This document shows, one piece after another, positions 1 through 5,793 of a stretch of DNA of 5,974 nucleotides. The position numbers and the translations under genes were made by a program. Positions within the stretch are counted from its first letter, which is position 1; each line of letters opens with the position of its first letter. The notes beneath the pieces are model-generated. The model saw only the letters and a program-made list of their open reading frames with translations. It was not told the DNA's origin and ran no database searches. The DNA comes from Acholeplasmataceae bacterium (GTDB lineage Bacteria; Bacillota_I; Bacilli_A; Acholeplasmatales; Acholeplasmataceae): contig JAUSOA010000029.1 in NCBI GenBank assembly GCA_030656435.1, positions 1 through 5,974 on the forward strand, written 5' to 3'.

Positions 1-488
1 AGTTCTCCAAATAACTCTTTAATATCGCCAAATGTTTCCTTAACTTCATTTCTTCTTGATTTTAATTCATTTCGATAAGTAATGAGCATCTCTTTATCAT
101 CAGATGAGAGTTCAAAATCACTATCTCTAAAAATTTTGATATTGTTTTTGAGTTCATCCCAAGACGTTTTTGTAGTTTTTGCTAATTCAACATTTTCTAA
201 ATGTGTTTCTCTAATCGATTGAAAGAGCTCCTTGATGTATGAAATCTTGTCTGAATTTGTCATCTCAAGCGTTGAAGATGATAAACCAACGACTAGATTG
301 ATTCCTTCACTTAGCGTAAGCACATCTTGGTTATCTAAATCGTTTTGTGGAATCTCATTTAAAGAGTTGGTATTGATTACTTCTCTTGAGGCCATTCTCT
401 CAAATTGTGAGAGTGCATCTAGTGAAGTACATCCCATTAAAACAAGTAGCATAGATAGTGATACGATAACTCCTAATAGTTTTTTCAT
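1..488 (-). CDS. Putative lipoprotein, helical, unknown function (partial, C-terminus off left edge)
   Basis: I do not recognise the family. The visible part is 162 complete codons from ATG at 488-486; the 3' end lies outside the window. The N-terminus is a textbook lipoprotein signal peptide: MKK, a hydrophobic stretch (residues 4-18) and the lipobox LMGC with the lipidated cysteine at residue 20, so the mature protein should be anchored on the outer face of the cytoplasmic membrane. Residues 21-162 are polar, free of further cysteines and membrane segments, and look mainly helical; residues about 127-162 are rich in Lys, Glu and Arg with spaced Leu/Ile/Phe, as in a coiled coil or helical bundle. 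The start is supported by an AAGAGGAG Shine-Dalgarno sequence at 499-506. The gene follows a terminator, so it is probably a separate transcription unit. Its signal peptide resembles that of the neighbouring lipoprotein, but the mature parts are unrelated by eye. Confidence 0.85.
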   Translation of the reverse strand, partial: MKKLLGVIVSLSMLLVLMGCTSLDALSQFERMASREVINTNSLNEIPQNDLDNQDVLTLSEGINLVVGLSSSTLEMTNSDKISYIKELFQSIRETHLENVELAKTTKTSWDELKNNIKIFRDSDFELSSDDKEMLITYRNELKSRRNEVKETFGDIKELFGE

Positions 489-498
489 TTTTATGTTT

Positions 499-506
499 CT
501 CCTCTT
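499..506 (-). promoter_or_regulatory. Ribosome binding site of the partial lipoprotein gene
   Basis: The minus strand reads AAGAGGAG here, a strong match to the anti-Shine-Dalgarno sequence, with 10 nt between it and the ATG at 488. It fixes the start of the lipoprotein whose signal peptide begins MKKLLG. Confidence 0.8.
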
Positions 507-510
507 AAAA

Positions 511-516
511 TTTATA
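511..516 (-). promoter_or_regulatory. Weak candidate -10 box upstream of the partial lipoprotein gene
   Basis: The minus strand reads TATAAA. No convincing -35 hexamer lies 16-18 nt upstream and there is no TG extension. Transcription from it would begin almost at the Shine-Dalgarno sequence, leaving a leader of only about 17 nt. The gene needs a promoter because a terminator precedes it, and the interval 489-591 is the only place in view, but this box is only the best of poor candidates. Nothing else recognisable was seen in the interval. Confidence 0.25.
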
Positions 517-591
517 CCTTCACTTTAAACGATTCCATGGTTGAATGCAATCCAACATGATGTAAGTTGCGAAATAGCCTAATTAACATAC

Positions 592-620
592 AAAAAAGGG
601 AATCGCACTAGATTCCCTTT
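592..620 (-). terminator. Rho-independent terminator of the gltX-lipoprotein unit
   Basis: A perfect 10-bp inverted repeat (AAAGGGAATC at 595-604, GATTCCCTTT at 611-620) encloses a 6-nt loop. Read on the minus strand the hairpin runs into a TTTTTT tract (597-592), the layout of an intrinsic terminator. It lies 14 nt past the stop codon of the GLUG-repeat lipoprotein. The plus-strand side lacks a T-run beyond the stem, so it acts mainly on minus-strand transcripts. Confidence 0.9.
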
Positions 621-634
621 AACTATATTCTTTA

Positions 635-2167
635 TTATGGTAAAGCGTTATAAGCTGCATTCATCCAATCACTTGTGAAATAGCTTGTAAGTGATGTATA
701 TACTGTTGAAGTATCAGTAGCCGTTTCATCAACCATATTAATCATTAGATGTTGAGCTCCAAATATTCCAGCATTTTGTACAGTAGATGAAATATTTTGT
801 CCAAATGTTTGAGAAGCTCTGAGTTTCACATCATCAGATACATTAATATTGATTTCTTCTCCATCACCTAAACGTACTGCAGAGGAAACAACTTTATTTG
901 AGCCATAGAAGCCCATTAAACCGCCTACATAGAAGTTTTTATTGGTCACTGCTTCGTTGTCATTCTTGACATGAGTTAAATCAATGGATCCACCAAAGAA
1001 CGCATTCACAACATTGCTATAAGCAATACCTGCGATACCACCAGCGTATACTGAATAGTTTCCTGAAGTTGAATCTGCAGTTGTTCCGAAGGTTACATCA
1101 ACCTGAATAGATCCTGTTGTATAAATATCTTCAACTGAACGATTGACATTTCTTGCATTATGGTAGCCAATTAAGCCACCAACGTTAATTTGTACATCTC
1201 TATTTTTGAATGCTGCAGCCAATGTAACATCGACTGTTGCATCTGATTTGACTTGCTTTAGCTTCGCATCTTCAGTAAGAAGACCAACTGCTCCACCGAC
1301 TCTAATTCTTCCATAGGATGTTGTTCTTATTTTAACCAAGACATTATCTAGCTCAGCATCAACCATTTCACCCTTGAGTTCTCCTACAAGTCCACCAACA
1401 AATGCTTGAACCGTACTCGATGTTGAATAGTTGATTGTAGAATTCGATACCTTGACATTTTCAATTTTAGCTATTGAAGATGACACATAACCAGCAACAA
1501 TTCCCGTTCTAGAGGATGTTGTCATTGTTAGTGGTGTTGTTGCAGTACCGATATTGATATTGTCAAAATTAACATTCTTGATTGTTCCAGAGGAAACATA
1601 ACCAAAGACTCCAGTATAGGTCACAATATTTGTGAATGTAATATTAGAAATTGTATTGCCTTGGCCATCAAATGTTCCGGAAAATGCAGCGGTAAATGGA
1701 GTTGTGAATGTAACGCCTGTAAAATCTAGGTCATTACCCAAAACATAATTACCAGCACGATTATTCTTCATATTTAAGAACTCTTCTGTGGTTGTAATCG
1801 TCATTGTTGCTGCTGAAAGTGGCTTAAACTGATATTCACCTATAACTACTGAATCTCTTCCGATGGTTGCATAAATCTTAATCGTATAATTTTCCGAATT
1901 AATTAGTGATGAAATATTATAGCCAACAAGCTCTTGATCTGTTGTAACATCCTTTGTATGAGCGACTGTTCCGTCTGCCTTATGTAGTTTAACTGTGACA
2001 ACTCCAGTGATTTTCGCATCTGGGTCGTCAATATCCACTGTAAAAGTAATTGTAGTGAGTCCGATTTCAACATCGGAAAACTCTGCAGTCACATTTAAAT
2101 CCTCCTTACAGCCTACAAGTAGGAAAACTGTGAGTACTGCAAATATAATACCTATCATTTTTTTCAT
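635..2167 (-). CDS. Surface lipoprotein with Ig/FN3-like domain and GLUG-type beta-helix repeats
   Basis: This 510-residue protein is probably exported and lipid-anchored. The signal peptide ends in the lipobox LVGC with Cys20. Residues about 25-116 alternate polar and hydrophobic residues like a beta-sandwich (Ig or fibronectin III type). From about 122 a cap typical of GLUG proteins appears: a short helix (TEEFLNM), YVLGNDLDFTG at 141-151, then GTFDGQGNTISNITF at 164-178. About eight GLUG-like turns follow, each with a Gly-rich core such as VGGLVG, VGGAVG, VGGLIG, AGGIAG or VGGLMG (near 186, 222, 257, 290, 329, 375, 414 and 466), spaced 32-46 residues apart, which suggests a right-handed beta-helix. 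Such proteins are usually adhesins or surface-layer components; the ligand here is unknown and no catalytic motif is visible. The ATG overlaps the gltX stop codon by 4 nt and has its own AAGAGGTG ribosome binding site inside gltX. A terminator follows 14 nt past the stop. Confidence 0.93.
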   Translation of the reverse strand: MKKMIGIIFAVLTVFLLVGCKEDLNVTAEFSDVEIGLTTITFTVDIDDPDAKITGVVTVKLHKADGTVAHTKDVTTDQELVGYNISSLINSENYTIKIYATIGRDSVVIGEYQFKPLSAATMTITTTEEFLNMKNNRAGNYVLGNDLDFTGVTFTTPFTAAFSGTFDGQGNTISNITFTNIVTYTGVFGYVSSGTIKNVNFDNINIGTATTPLTMTTSSRTGIVAGYVSSSIAKIENVKVSNSTINYSTSSTVQAFVGGLVGELKGEMVDAELDNVLVKIRTTSYGRIRVGGAVGLLTEDAKLKQVKSDATVDVTLAAAFKNRDVQINVGGLIGYHNARNVNRSVEDIYTTGSIQVDVTFGTTADSTSGNYSVYAGGIAGIAYSNVVNAFFGGSIDLTHVKNDNEAVTNKNFYVGGLMGFYGSNKVVSSAVRLGDGEEININVSDDVKLRASQTFGQNISSTVQNAGIFGAQHLMINMVDETATDTSTVYTSLTSYFTSDWMNAAYNALP

Positions 2168-3507
2168 GATTCACCTCTTAATTTTGTCATTGTTGTTTTT
2201 AATCTTTTTAATACAAGATCTTTTCCAAGAAGTGCCAAAGAAATGGGTAGACTTGGACCATGCATATCACCTGTAGTTGCTATTCTTACACTCATGAAGA
2301 GTGGTTTTCCCTTTGTTTGTGTATCTAAACCTGTTTGTTTAATTAATAGCTCTATTGTTTCCGCCTTAAAGTCACTAGCTTCTAAATGATTATGGAAGGC
2401 CTCTAAAATAGAATGACTATTGTTTTCCACTAAAAATTGGAATGCTTCACTCGATAGCTCAAATGTATCATGGAAAAATGCGTGATAGAGATCAACAATT
2501 TGTCCAATAAATGACATTCTATCCTGGAAAATACCCACTAACAGCTTTAACCATTCCTCAGATTGAATTTCAATTTTAGCGTTTTCTAAAAATGGTTTTG
2601 CTAAACCAACAAGCGTATCTATTGGTAATGCTTTAATGTACTTACTGTTGACATAGGCTAGCTTATCCTTATCAAACATCGCTGGTGCCTTAGAAAGTCT
2701 TGCAGGATCAAAGGATTTAATGATTTCTTCTTTTGTTAGTATTTCTTGGTTATCTGTTGGAGACCATCCGAGTAACGATATGAAATTAAACATCGCCTGT
2801 GGAAGATATCCCATTTCCTTATATTCAGAGATAAACTGAATTACATTTTTATCTCTTTTAGAAAGCTTTTTCTTATTTTCATTGACGATAATTGTCATAT
2901 GACCAAACTCGGGAATTTTCCATCCAAATGCTTGGTAAACCATGATTTGCTTCGGAGTATTTGTGATATGTTCTTCACCGCGAAGCACATGAGTGATTTC
3001 CATTAAATGGTCATCAATAACGACTGCGAAGTTATAGGTAGGTATCCCGTTATCCTTCATCAATATCCAATCTTCAACATCCTTACTACTAAATTTAAGT
3101 TCACCACGAACGATATCCTTAAAAACATAATCAACATCGGCAGGAACCTTAAAACGAATTGCAAATTTCTTTCCATCGTCTCTATATTCTTTATATGCTA
3201 GACCATTTTCTAGAAGCTCTTCTGCATACTTTTGATAAATATCTAGTCTTTCCAATTGACGATATGGACCAAATTTACCACCCTTATCTGGTGATTCATT
3301 CCAATCAAGCCCTAGCCATGAAAGATTAGATAGCTGTGATTCTTCTCCGCCCTTAACATTTCTAGCAACGTCAGTATCTTCAATACGTACAATAAAATCG
3401 CCACCGAAGTGACGTGCAAATAAATAATTAAAGAGTGCACTGCGTGCATTTCCTATGTGTAATTGTCCTGTTGGGCTTGGTGCGTATCTTACGCGTACAT
3501 GATTCAT
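2164..3507 (-). CDS. gltX: Glutamyl-tRNA synthetase, compact form
   Basis: A cytoplasmic class I aminoacyl-tRNA synthetase that charges tRNA(Glu) with glutamate using ATP. In low-GC Firmicutes and Mollicutes the same enzyme usually also misacylates tRNA(Gln) for GatCAB; that is family knowledge and not shown here. With the start at 3507 it has 447 residues. Visible marks are RYAPSPTGQLHIGN at 7-20 (HIGH motif), RIEDTD at 41-46, GPYRQLER at 80-87, PTYNFAVVIDDHLM at 156-169, HVLRGEEHITNTPKQ at 173-187 and KLSKR at 214-218 (KMSKS motif), then the helical anticodon-binding domain to the end. The ATG at 3507 is chosen over an in-frame ATG at 3531 because homologues begin just before VRVRYAPSPTG, a strong AAGGATGTG ribosome binding site ends 7 nt upstream, and the likely transcript start falls near 3529. 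Between AYK (104-106) and AIRFKVP (116-122) it appears about 37 residues shorter than the Bacillus enzyme as I recall it. The stop overlaps the next start as ATGA. Confidence 0.97.
   Translation of the reverse strand: MNHVRVRYAPSPTGQLHIGNARSALFNYLFARHFGGDFIVRIEDTDVARNVKGGEESQLSNLSWLGLDWNESPDKGGKFGPYRQLERLDIYQKYAEELLENGLAYKEYRDDGKKFAIRFKVPADVDYVFKDIVRGELKFSSKDVEDWILMKDNGIPTYNFAVVIDDHLMEITHVLRGEEHITNTPKQIMVYQAFGWKIPEFGHMTIIVNENKKKLSKRDKNVIQFISEYKEMGYLPQAMFNFISLLGWSPTDNQEILTKEEIIKSFDPARLSKAPAMFDKDKLAYVNSKYIKALPIDTLVGLAKPFLENAKIEIQSEEWLKLLVGIFQDRMSFIGQIVDLYHAFFHDTFELSSEAFQFLVENNSHSILEAFHNHLEASDFKAETIELLIKQTGLDTQTKGKPLFMSVRIATTGDMHGPSLPISLALLGKDLVLKRLKTTMTKLRGES
2172..2179 (-). promoter_or_regulatory. 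Ribosome binding site of the GLUG lipoprotein, embedded in the gltX 3' end
   Basis: The minus strand reads AAGAGGTG, with 6 nt between its GAGG core and the ATG at 2167. It overlaps the Arg-Gly-Glu codons near the GltX C-terminus. Together with the ATGA stop/start overlap at 2164-2167 it indicates translation of the lipoprotein on the gltX message, probably coupled to gltX. Confidence 0.8.
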
Positions 3508-3514
3508 ATATAAA

Positions 3515-3523
3515 CACATCCTT
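3515..3523 (-). promoter_or_regulatory. Ribosome binding site that decides the gltX start
   Basis: The minus strand reads AAGGATGTG, matching eight of nine positions of the ideal AAGGAGGTG, and ends 7 nt before the ATG at 3507. It lies inside the longer reading frame that would begin at 3531, so that upstream ATG is unlikely to be used; it has no Shine-Dalgarno sequence of its own. Confidence 0.8.
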
Positions 3524-3535
3524 ACATGCATTAAT

Positions 3536-3564
3536 ATTATACGATAGAAGTTACCTTTTCACAA
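3536..3564 (-). promoter_or_regulatory. Sigma-70/SigA-type promoter of gltX and the GLUG lipoprotein
   Basis: Minus strand: -35 TTGTGA (3564-3559), a 17-nt spacer, and a perfect -10 TATAAT (3541-3536). The expected transcript start is about 3529, giving a leader of roughly 20 nt before the gltX ATG at 3507. It lies in the gap after the kinase-like gene, so gltX can be expressed independently of the transporter unit, although no terminator separates them. Confidence 0.8.
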
Positions 3565-3569
3565 CGATT

Positions 3570-3587
3570 ATATGAATTTATTCATAT
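3570..3587. repeat. 18-bp AT-rich palindrome at the end of the kinase-like gene, just upstream of the gltX promoter
   Basis: The 8-bp arms ATATGAAT and ATTCATAT flank a central TT. The dyad covers the stop codon of the kinase-like gene and ends 6 bp upstream of the gltX -35 box. It lacks a T-tract on the minus strand and its 2-nt centre is too short for a good hairpin loop, so it does not look like a terminator. It could be a protein-binding site, or chance in AT-rich DNA. Confidence 0.45.
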
Positions 3588-4105
3588 TTGAGGGATCCAG
3601 TGTATCCTATTTGTTTTAGGTAATTATTGGTTTGTTTCCGGTTCTTAAAAACAATGACTTTGTTATGGTAAGTCGTTTGAATACTTTTTAATAGCACTTT
3701 AGATTCTTTTTTGCGTCCGCCAAATAAAATCCACCAAATAAAACTGAAATTAAGTCTTTCCTTACAGCCCTCCGCGATCGAATCACGAATTTGATTATGG
3801 AACTTCACACGTCTAACAACTGCTCCATAAAGGCATTTAAAGCGGTTAAAATCAAAAATAAAGATTTGGTCTGCAATTTCAAATCTTTCTCGTGCTTGAT
3901 TGCGATAGAGACCATCAATAATCCAAGAATCGCTTTTCATAAATTCTCGAATCTCTTGTTCGACTTGAGTCTTATCTCTTTCTACCCAATTGGGTGAAAA
4001 AAATATTTTATCGATATGAAGAACGGGAATGTTATAAACATTGCCGATACGCTTTGAAAATGTAGATTTTCCTGAGCTTGAGTAACCAATTACAAGTATT
4101 TTCAT
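3578..4105 (-). CDS. P-loop nucleotide kinase-like protein (FlaR/DNA topology modulation type)
   Basis: A 175-residue cytoplasmic P-loop NTPase related to adenylate/shikimate-type kinases. The Walker A motif GYSSSGKST occupies residues 7-15, just after the first beta strand MKILVIG. The pattern that follows is that of proteins annotated as 'DNA topology modulation protein FlaR' or AAA ATPase: LHIDKIFF (29-36), an acidic helix, WIIDGLYRN (61-69, the WxxDGNY-like motif), ADQIFIFDFNRFKCL (78-92), RRVKF (98-102), and EGCKERLNFSFIWWI (112-126), resembling the family's GCPERL...W segment. A short beta strand VIVFKNRK (150-157) and a C-terminal helix complete the usual length of about 170-180 residues. 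The substrate is unknown; the topology role is an inherited annotation and not visible here. The start ATG overlaps the transporter stop as ATGA and is preceded by a GAGGAG site, so translation is probably coupled to the transporter. Confidence 0.88.
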   Translation of the reverse strand: MKILVIGYSSSGKSTFSKRIGNVYNIPVLHIDKIFFSPNWVERDKTQVEQEIREFMKSDSWIIDGLYRNQARERFEIADQIFIFDFNRFKCLYGAVVRRVKFHNQIRDSIAEGCKERLNFSFIWWILFGGRKKESKVLLKSIQTTYHNKVIVFKNRKQTNNYLKQIGYTGSLKYE

Positions 4106-5715
4106 TCAACTAACTCCTCATCATCTGGATTAATCACTAGCTTTTTTAATTTTATAGCCTCGCCTCTATTTACAAACATCATGGTAATCATTGCGAGTAT
4201 TACAAAGAAGGTCGCATACGGAAATAATATTAAACGCGAATACCGATCCATTAAAATGCCTGAAAAAACGGGTGTGAATATTTGTGCAGTCATGGATGCT
4301 GCATAATAGTATCCAGTATATCTTCCTACATCATATCCCTTTGAAAGCTCAACGACCATGACATATGTATTAATCGAAATCATAATCCATCCAGTGCCTG
4401 CTCCTGCGATAATAAGTGCAGTTAGCCATGGTTGGTTTTCCTTTAAGAAAAAGACATTTCCCAAAGAAACAATGAGCATAATCATTCCTATCATAATCGT
4501 CTTTTTACGACCGATAGCCATAGAAAGAATACCAAATGGTAGAATTGCTGCAATGACAAGTGCTTGAGCAATGATAAACTGGTAATCAAATAAGTTTAAG
4601 TTTAAAACCTTTGGAAGATAATCTGCAAGCTTAGACATGACCGCATTATAGCCTGTAAATAATAGAAATACCGAACCTAGTAAAATATATAAAGACATTC
4701 TTCTTTTAGCAGTTAAGCTTGCAAGAGTTTTTTTATTTCTAACTCTTGTTTCATCGGGTTGAAGACCTAACTCCTTATCTAATCGACGTTTTTCTTCGAC
4801 AATCTTAGGTTCTTTAACCTTCCAAAGAAATATAGCTAAAATGATAAGCATTAAAATACCAACAATAATATAGACCATACCATGATAATCATAGGTATGC
4901 CGATTGATTCCGAAAAGCATAATGATATAAACAGCCATAATCCCACCAGATGCTCCCATTAGGGTAATGATGGCATTCGCTTTACTTCGCAGTGGCTTAA
5001 TGGTTGTATCAGGCATCAGCGCGACCGCTGGTGATCTGAAAATTGCCATTGAAACTAGTGCGACAAATAAAATAGATGAAAATATAATGAGATTGGTCGG
5101 ATCAGCTGCTGTGATTTCCCATGCTCGTTCACTTAAATATTTATAATATAAATCCTTAACTATAGAGAGATCTCTTGTTGAAAGCATGACGCCGTTATCA
5201 TCAAGAATCTTTGTCATTGGCTCTTCGATTTGTGTACGCCATTCGTTTAGCTTTCTTCCGCTAATCGAGCCGTTCTGATAGGCAGAAACTCTTTCTTCTT
5301 CCATACGTTCTATAACGATATACCAATGACTTCTTTCGCTAGCATCGATTTCTGAATCGAATGCGATATCATAGTGGTCAGTGATTAAATCGGTTTCTTT
5401 TATTTTTAAGGTTTGAACATAATCGGTATAGGATAATGCCATAAATGCGAAGGCAGCTAATACGGTACCTACGATAATATAAGGGGTTCTTCTTCCCTTT
5501 TTTGAATTGTTTTTATCAGATAATGCACCAAAAAGCGGTAATAGAATGACCGCCATTACATTATCCATCGCCATGACGATTCCAGACCAAGTCTGGTTTA
5601 AACCATACTTATCGATTAGAGTTCTTGCGATGAGCATATCATAGGTTTGCCAAAACAAAGAAATGATGAAAAAGATTAAACCGACATAAAACGTGTTTCT
5701 GTAATTCAACTTCAT
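4102..5715 (-). CDS. MFS transporter, SLC45/GPH-like, with large TM3-TM4 insert
   Basis: A 537-residue membrane protein with 12 predicted transmembrane helices, approximately at 8-30, 43-64, 79-97, 208-227, 248-270, 280-299, 341-358, 378-398, 406-424, 430-451, 467-488 and 493-515. The cytoplasmic loop 2-3 holds GALSDKNNSKKGRRTPY (63-79), the signature of the sugar/glycoside-cation symporter branch (GPH, SLC45), and APAVALMPD-like RSPAVALMPD (228-236) follows TM4. The likely job is proton- or sodium-coupled uptake of a sugar or other small solute; the substrate cannot be read from the sequence. Residues about 98-206, between TM3 and TM4, form a charged, probably helical soluble domain that should face outward, unusual for a family whose members are often 420-480 residues. 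The central loop 300-340 is basic, as expected for a cytoplasmic loop. ATG at 5715 has an AGGGG ribosome binding site 7 nt upstream and an extended -10 promoter. The stop overlaps the kinase-like gene. Confidence 0.92.
   Translation of the reverse strand: MKLNYRNTFYVGLIFFIISLFWQTYDMLIARTLIDKYGLNQTWSGIVMAMDNVMAVILLPLFGALSDKNNSKKGRRTPYIIVGTVLAAFAFMALSYTDYVQTLKIKETDLITDHYDIAFDSEIDASERSHWYIVIERMEEERVSAYQNGSISGRKLNEWRTQIEEPMTKILDDNGVMLSTRDLSIVKDLYYKYLSERAWEITAADPTNLIIFSSILFVALVSMAIFRSPAVALMPDTTIKPLRSKANAIITLMGASGGIMAVYIIMLFGINRHTYDYHGMVYIIVGILMLIILAIFLWKVKEPKIVEEKRRLDKELGLQPDETRVRNKKTLASLTAKRRMSLYILLGSVFLLFTGYNAVMSKLADYLPKVLNLNLFDYQFIIAQALVIAAILPFGILSMAIGRKKTIMIGMIMLIVSLGNVFFLKENQPWLTALIIAGAGTGWIMISINTYVMVVELSKGYDVGRYTGYYYAASMTAQIFTPVFSGILMDRYSRLILFPYATFFVILAMITMMFVNRGEAIKLKKLVINPDDEELVE
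4114..4119 (-). promoter_or_regulatory. Ribosome binding site of the kinase-like gene, inside the transporter 3' end
   Basis: The minus strand reads GAGGAG, 8 nt before the ATG at 4105, within the Glu-rich C-terminal codons of the transporter. With the ATGA overlap at 4102-4105 it supports translation from the transporter message. Confidence 0.75.
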
Positions 5716-5722
5716 ATGATGA

Positions 5723-5727
5723 CCCCT
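5723..5727 (-). promoter_or_regulatory. Ribosome binding site of the MFS transporter gene
   Basis: The minus strand reads AGGGG, 7 nt before the ATG at 5715. It supports that start; the first membrane helix begins a few residues later, as is usual for this family. Confidence 0.65.
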
Positions 5728-5743
5728 ACATTGGTTTAATTAC

Positions 5744-5752
5744 ATTATAACA
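5744..5752 (-). promoter_or_regulatory. Extended -10 promoter of the transporter-kinase unit
   Basis: The minus strand reads TGTTATAAT, a perfect extended -10 element (TGn plus TATAAT). The -35 region, which falls in the T-tract of the rpsI terminator, shows no good hexamer; an extended -10 can compensate for that. The transcript would start near 5737, giving a leader of about 22 nt. Confidence 0.7.
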
Positions 5753-5760
5753 TTAAACAT

Positions 5761-5787
5761 AAAAAAGAAAGGGACCATATAGGTCCC
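5761..5787 (-). terminator. Rho-independent terminator of rpsI
   Basis: A 6-bp GC-rich stem (GGGACC at 5771-5776, GGTCCC at 5782-5787) with a 5-nt loop is followed on the minus strand by TTTCTTTTTT (5770-5761). It begins 6 nt past the rpsI stop codon (TAA at 5796-5794). The plus-strand side has no T-run, so it acts on minus-strand transcripts. Confidence 0.85.
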
Positions 5788-5793
5788 AATGAA

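Noticed and set aside
232..528. Plus-strand reading frame of 98 codons
   Set aside because: Antisense to the lipoprotein that starts at 488, which has a signal peptide, lipobox and ribosome binding site; the plus frame has none of these.
489..591. Riboswitch or small RNA in the gap before the partial lipoprotein
   Set aside because: No stable stem-loop set or known motif was visible by eye; the gap is short and holds only a ribosome binding site and a weak -10 candidate.
1995..2276. Plus-strand reading frame of 93 codons
   Set aside because: Runs antisense across the gltX/lipoprotein junction and has no recognisable domain; its hydrophobic stretch is the complement of the lipoprotein signal peptide.
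3007..3201. Plus-strand reading frame of 64 codons
   Set aside because: Lies wholly antisense within gltX, whose motifs are unmistakable.
3508..3531. N-terminal extension of GltX from the in-frame ATG at 3531
   Set aside because: No ribosome binding site, not found in homologues, and it sits at or upstream of the predicted transcript start; the AAGGATGTG site points to 3507.
3570..3587. Terminator after the kinase-like gene
   Set aside because: The dyad has no T-tract on the minus strand and a 2-nt centre; it overlaps the stop codon.
3791..3997. Plus-strand reading frame of 68 codons
   Set aside because: Antisense within the P-loop kinase-like gene; no family resemblance.
4358..4567. Plus-strand hydrophobic reading frame of 69 codons
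   Set aside because: Its hydrophobicity is the complement of transmembrane codons of the MFS transporter.
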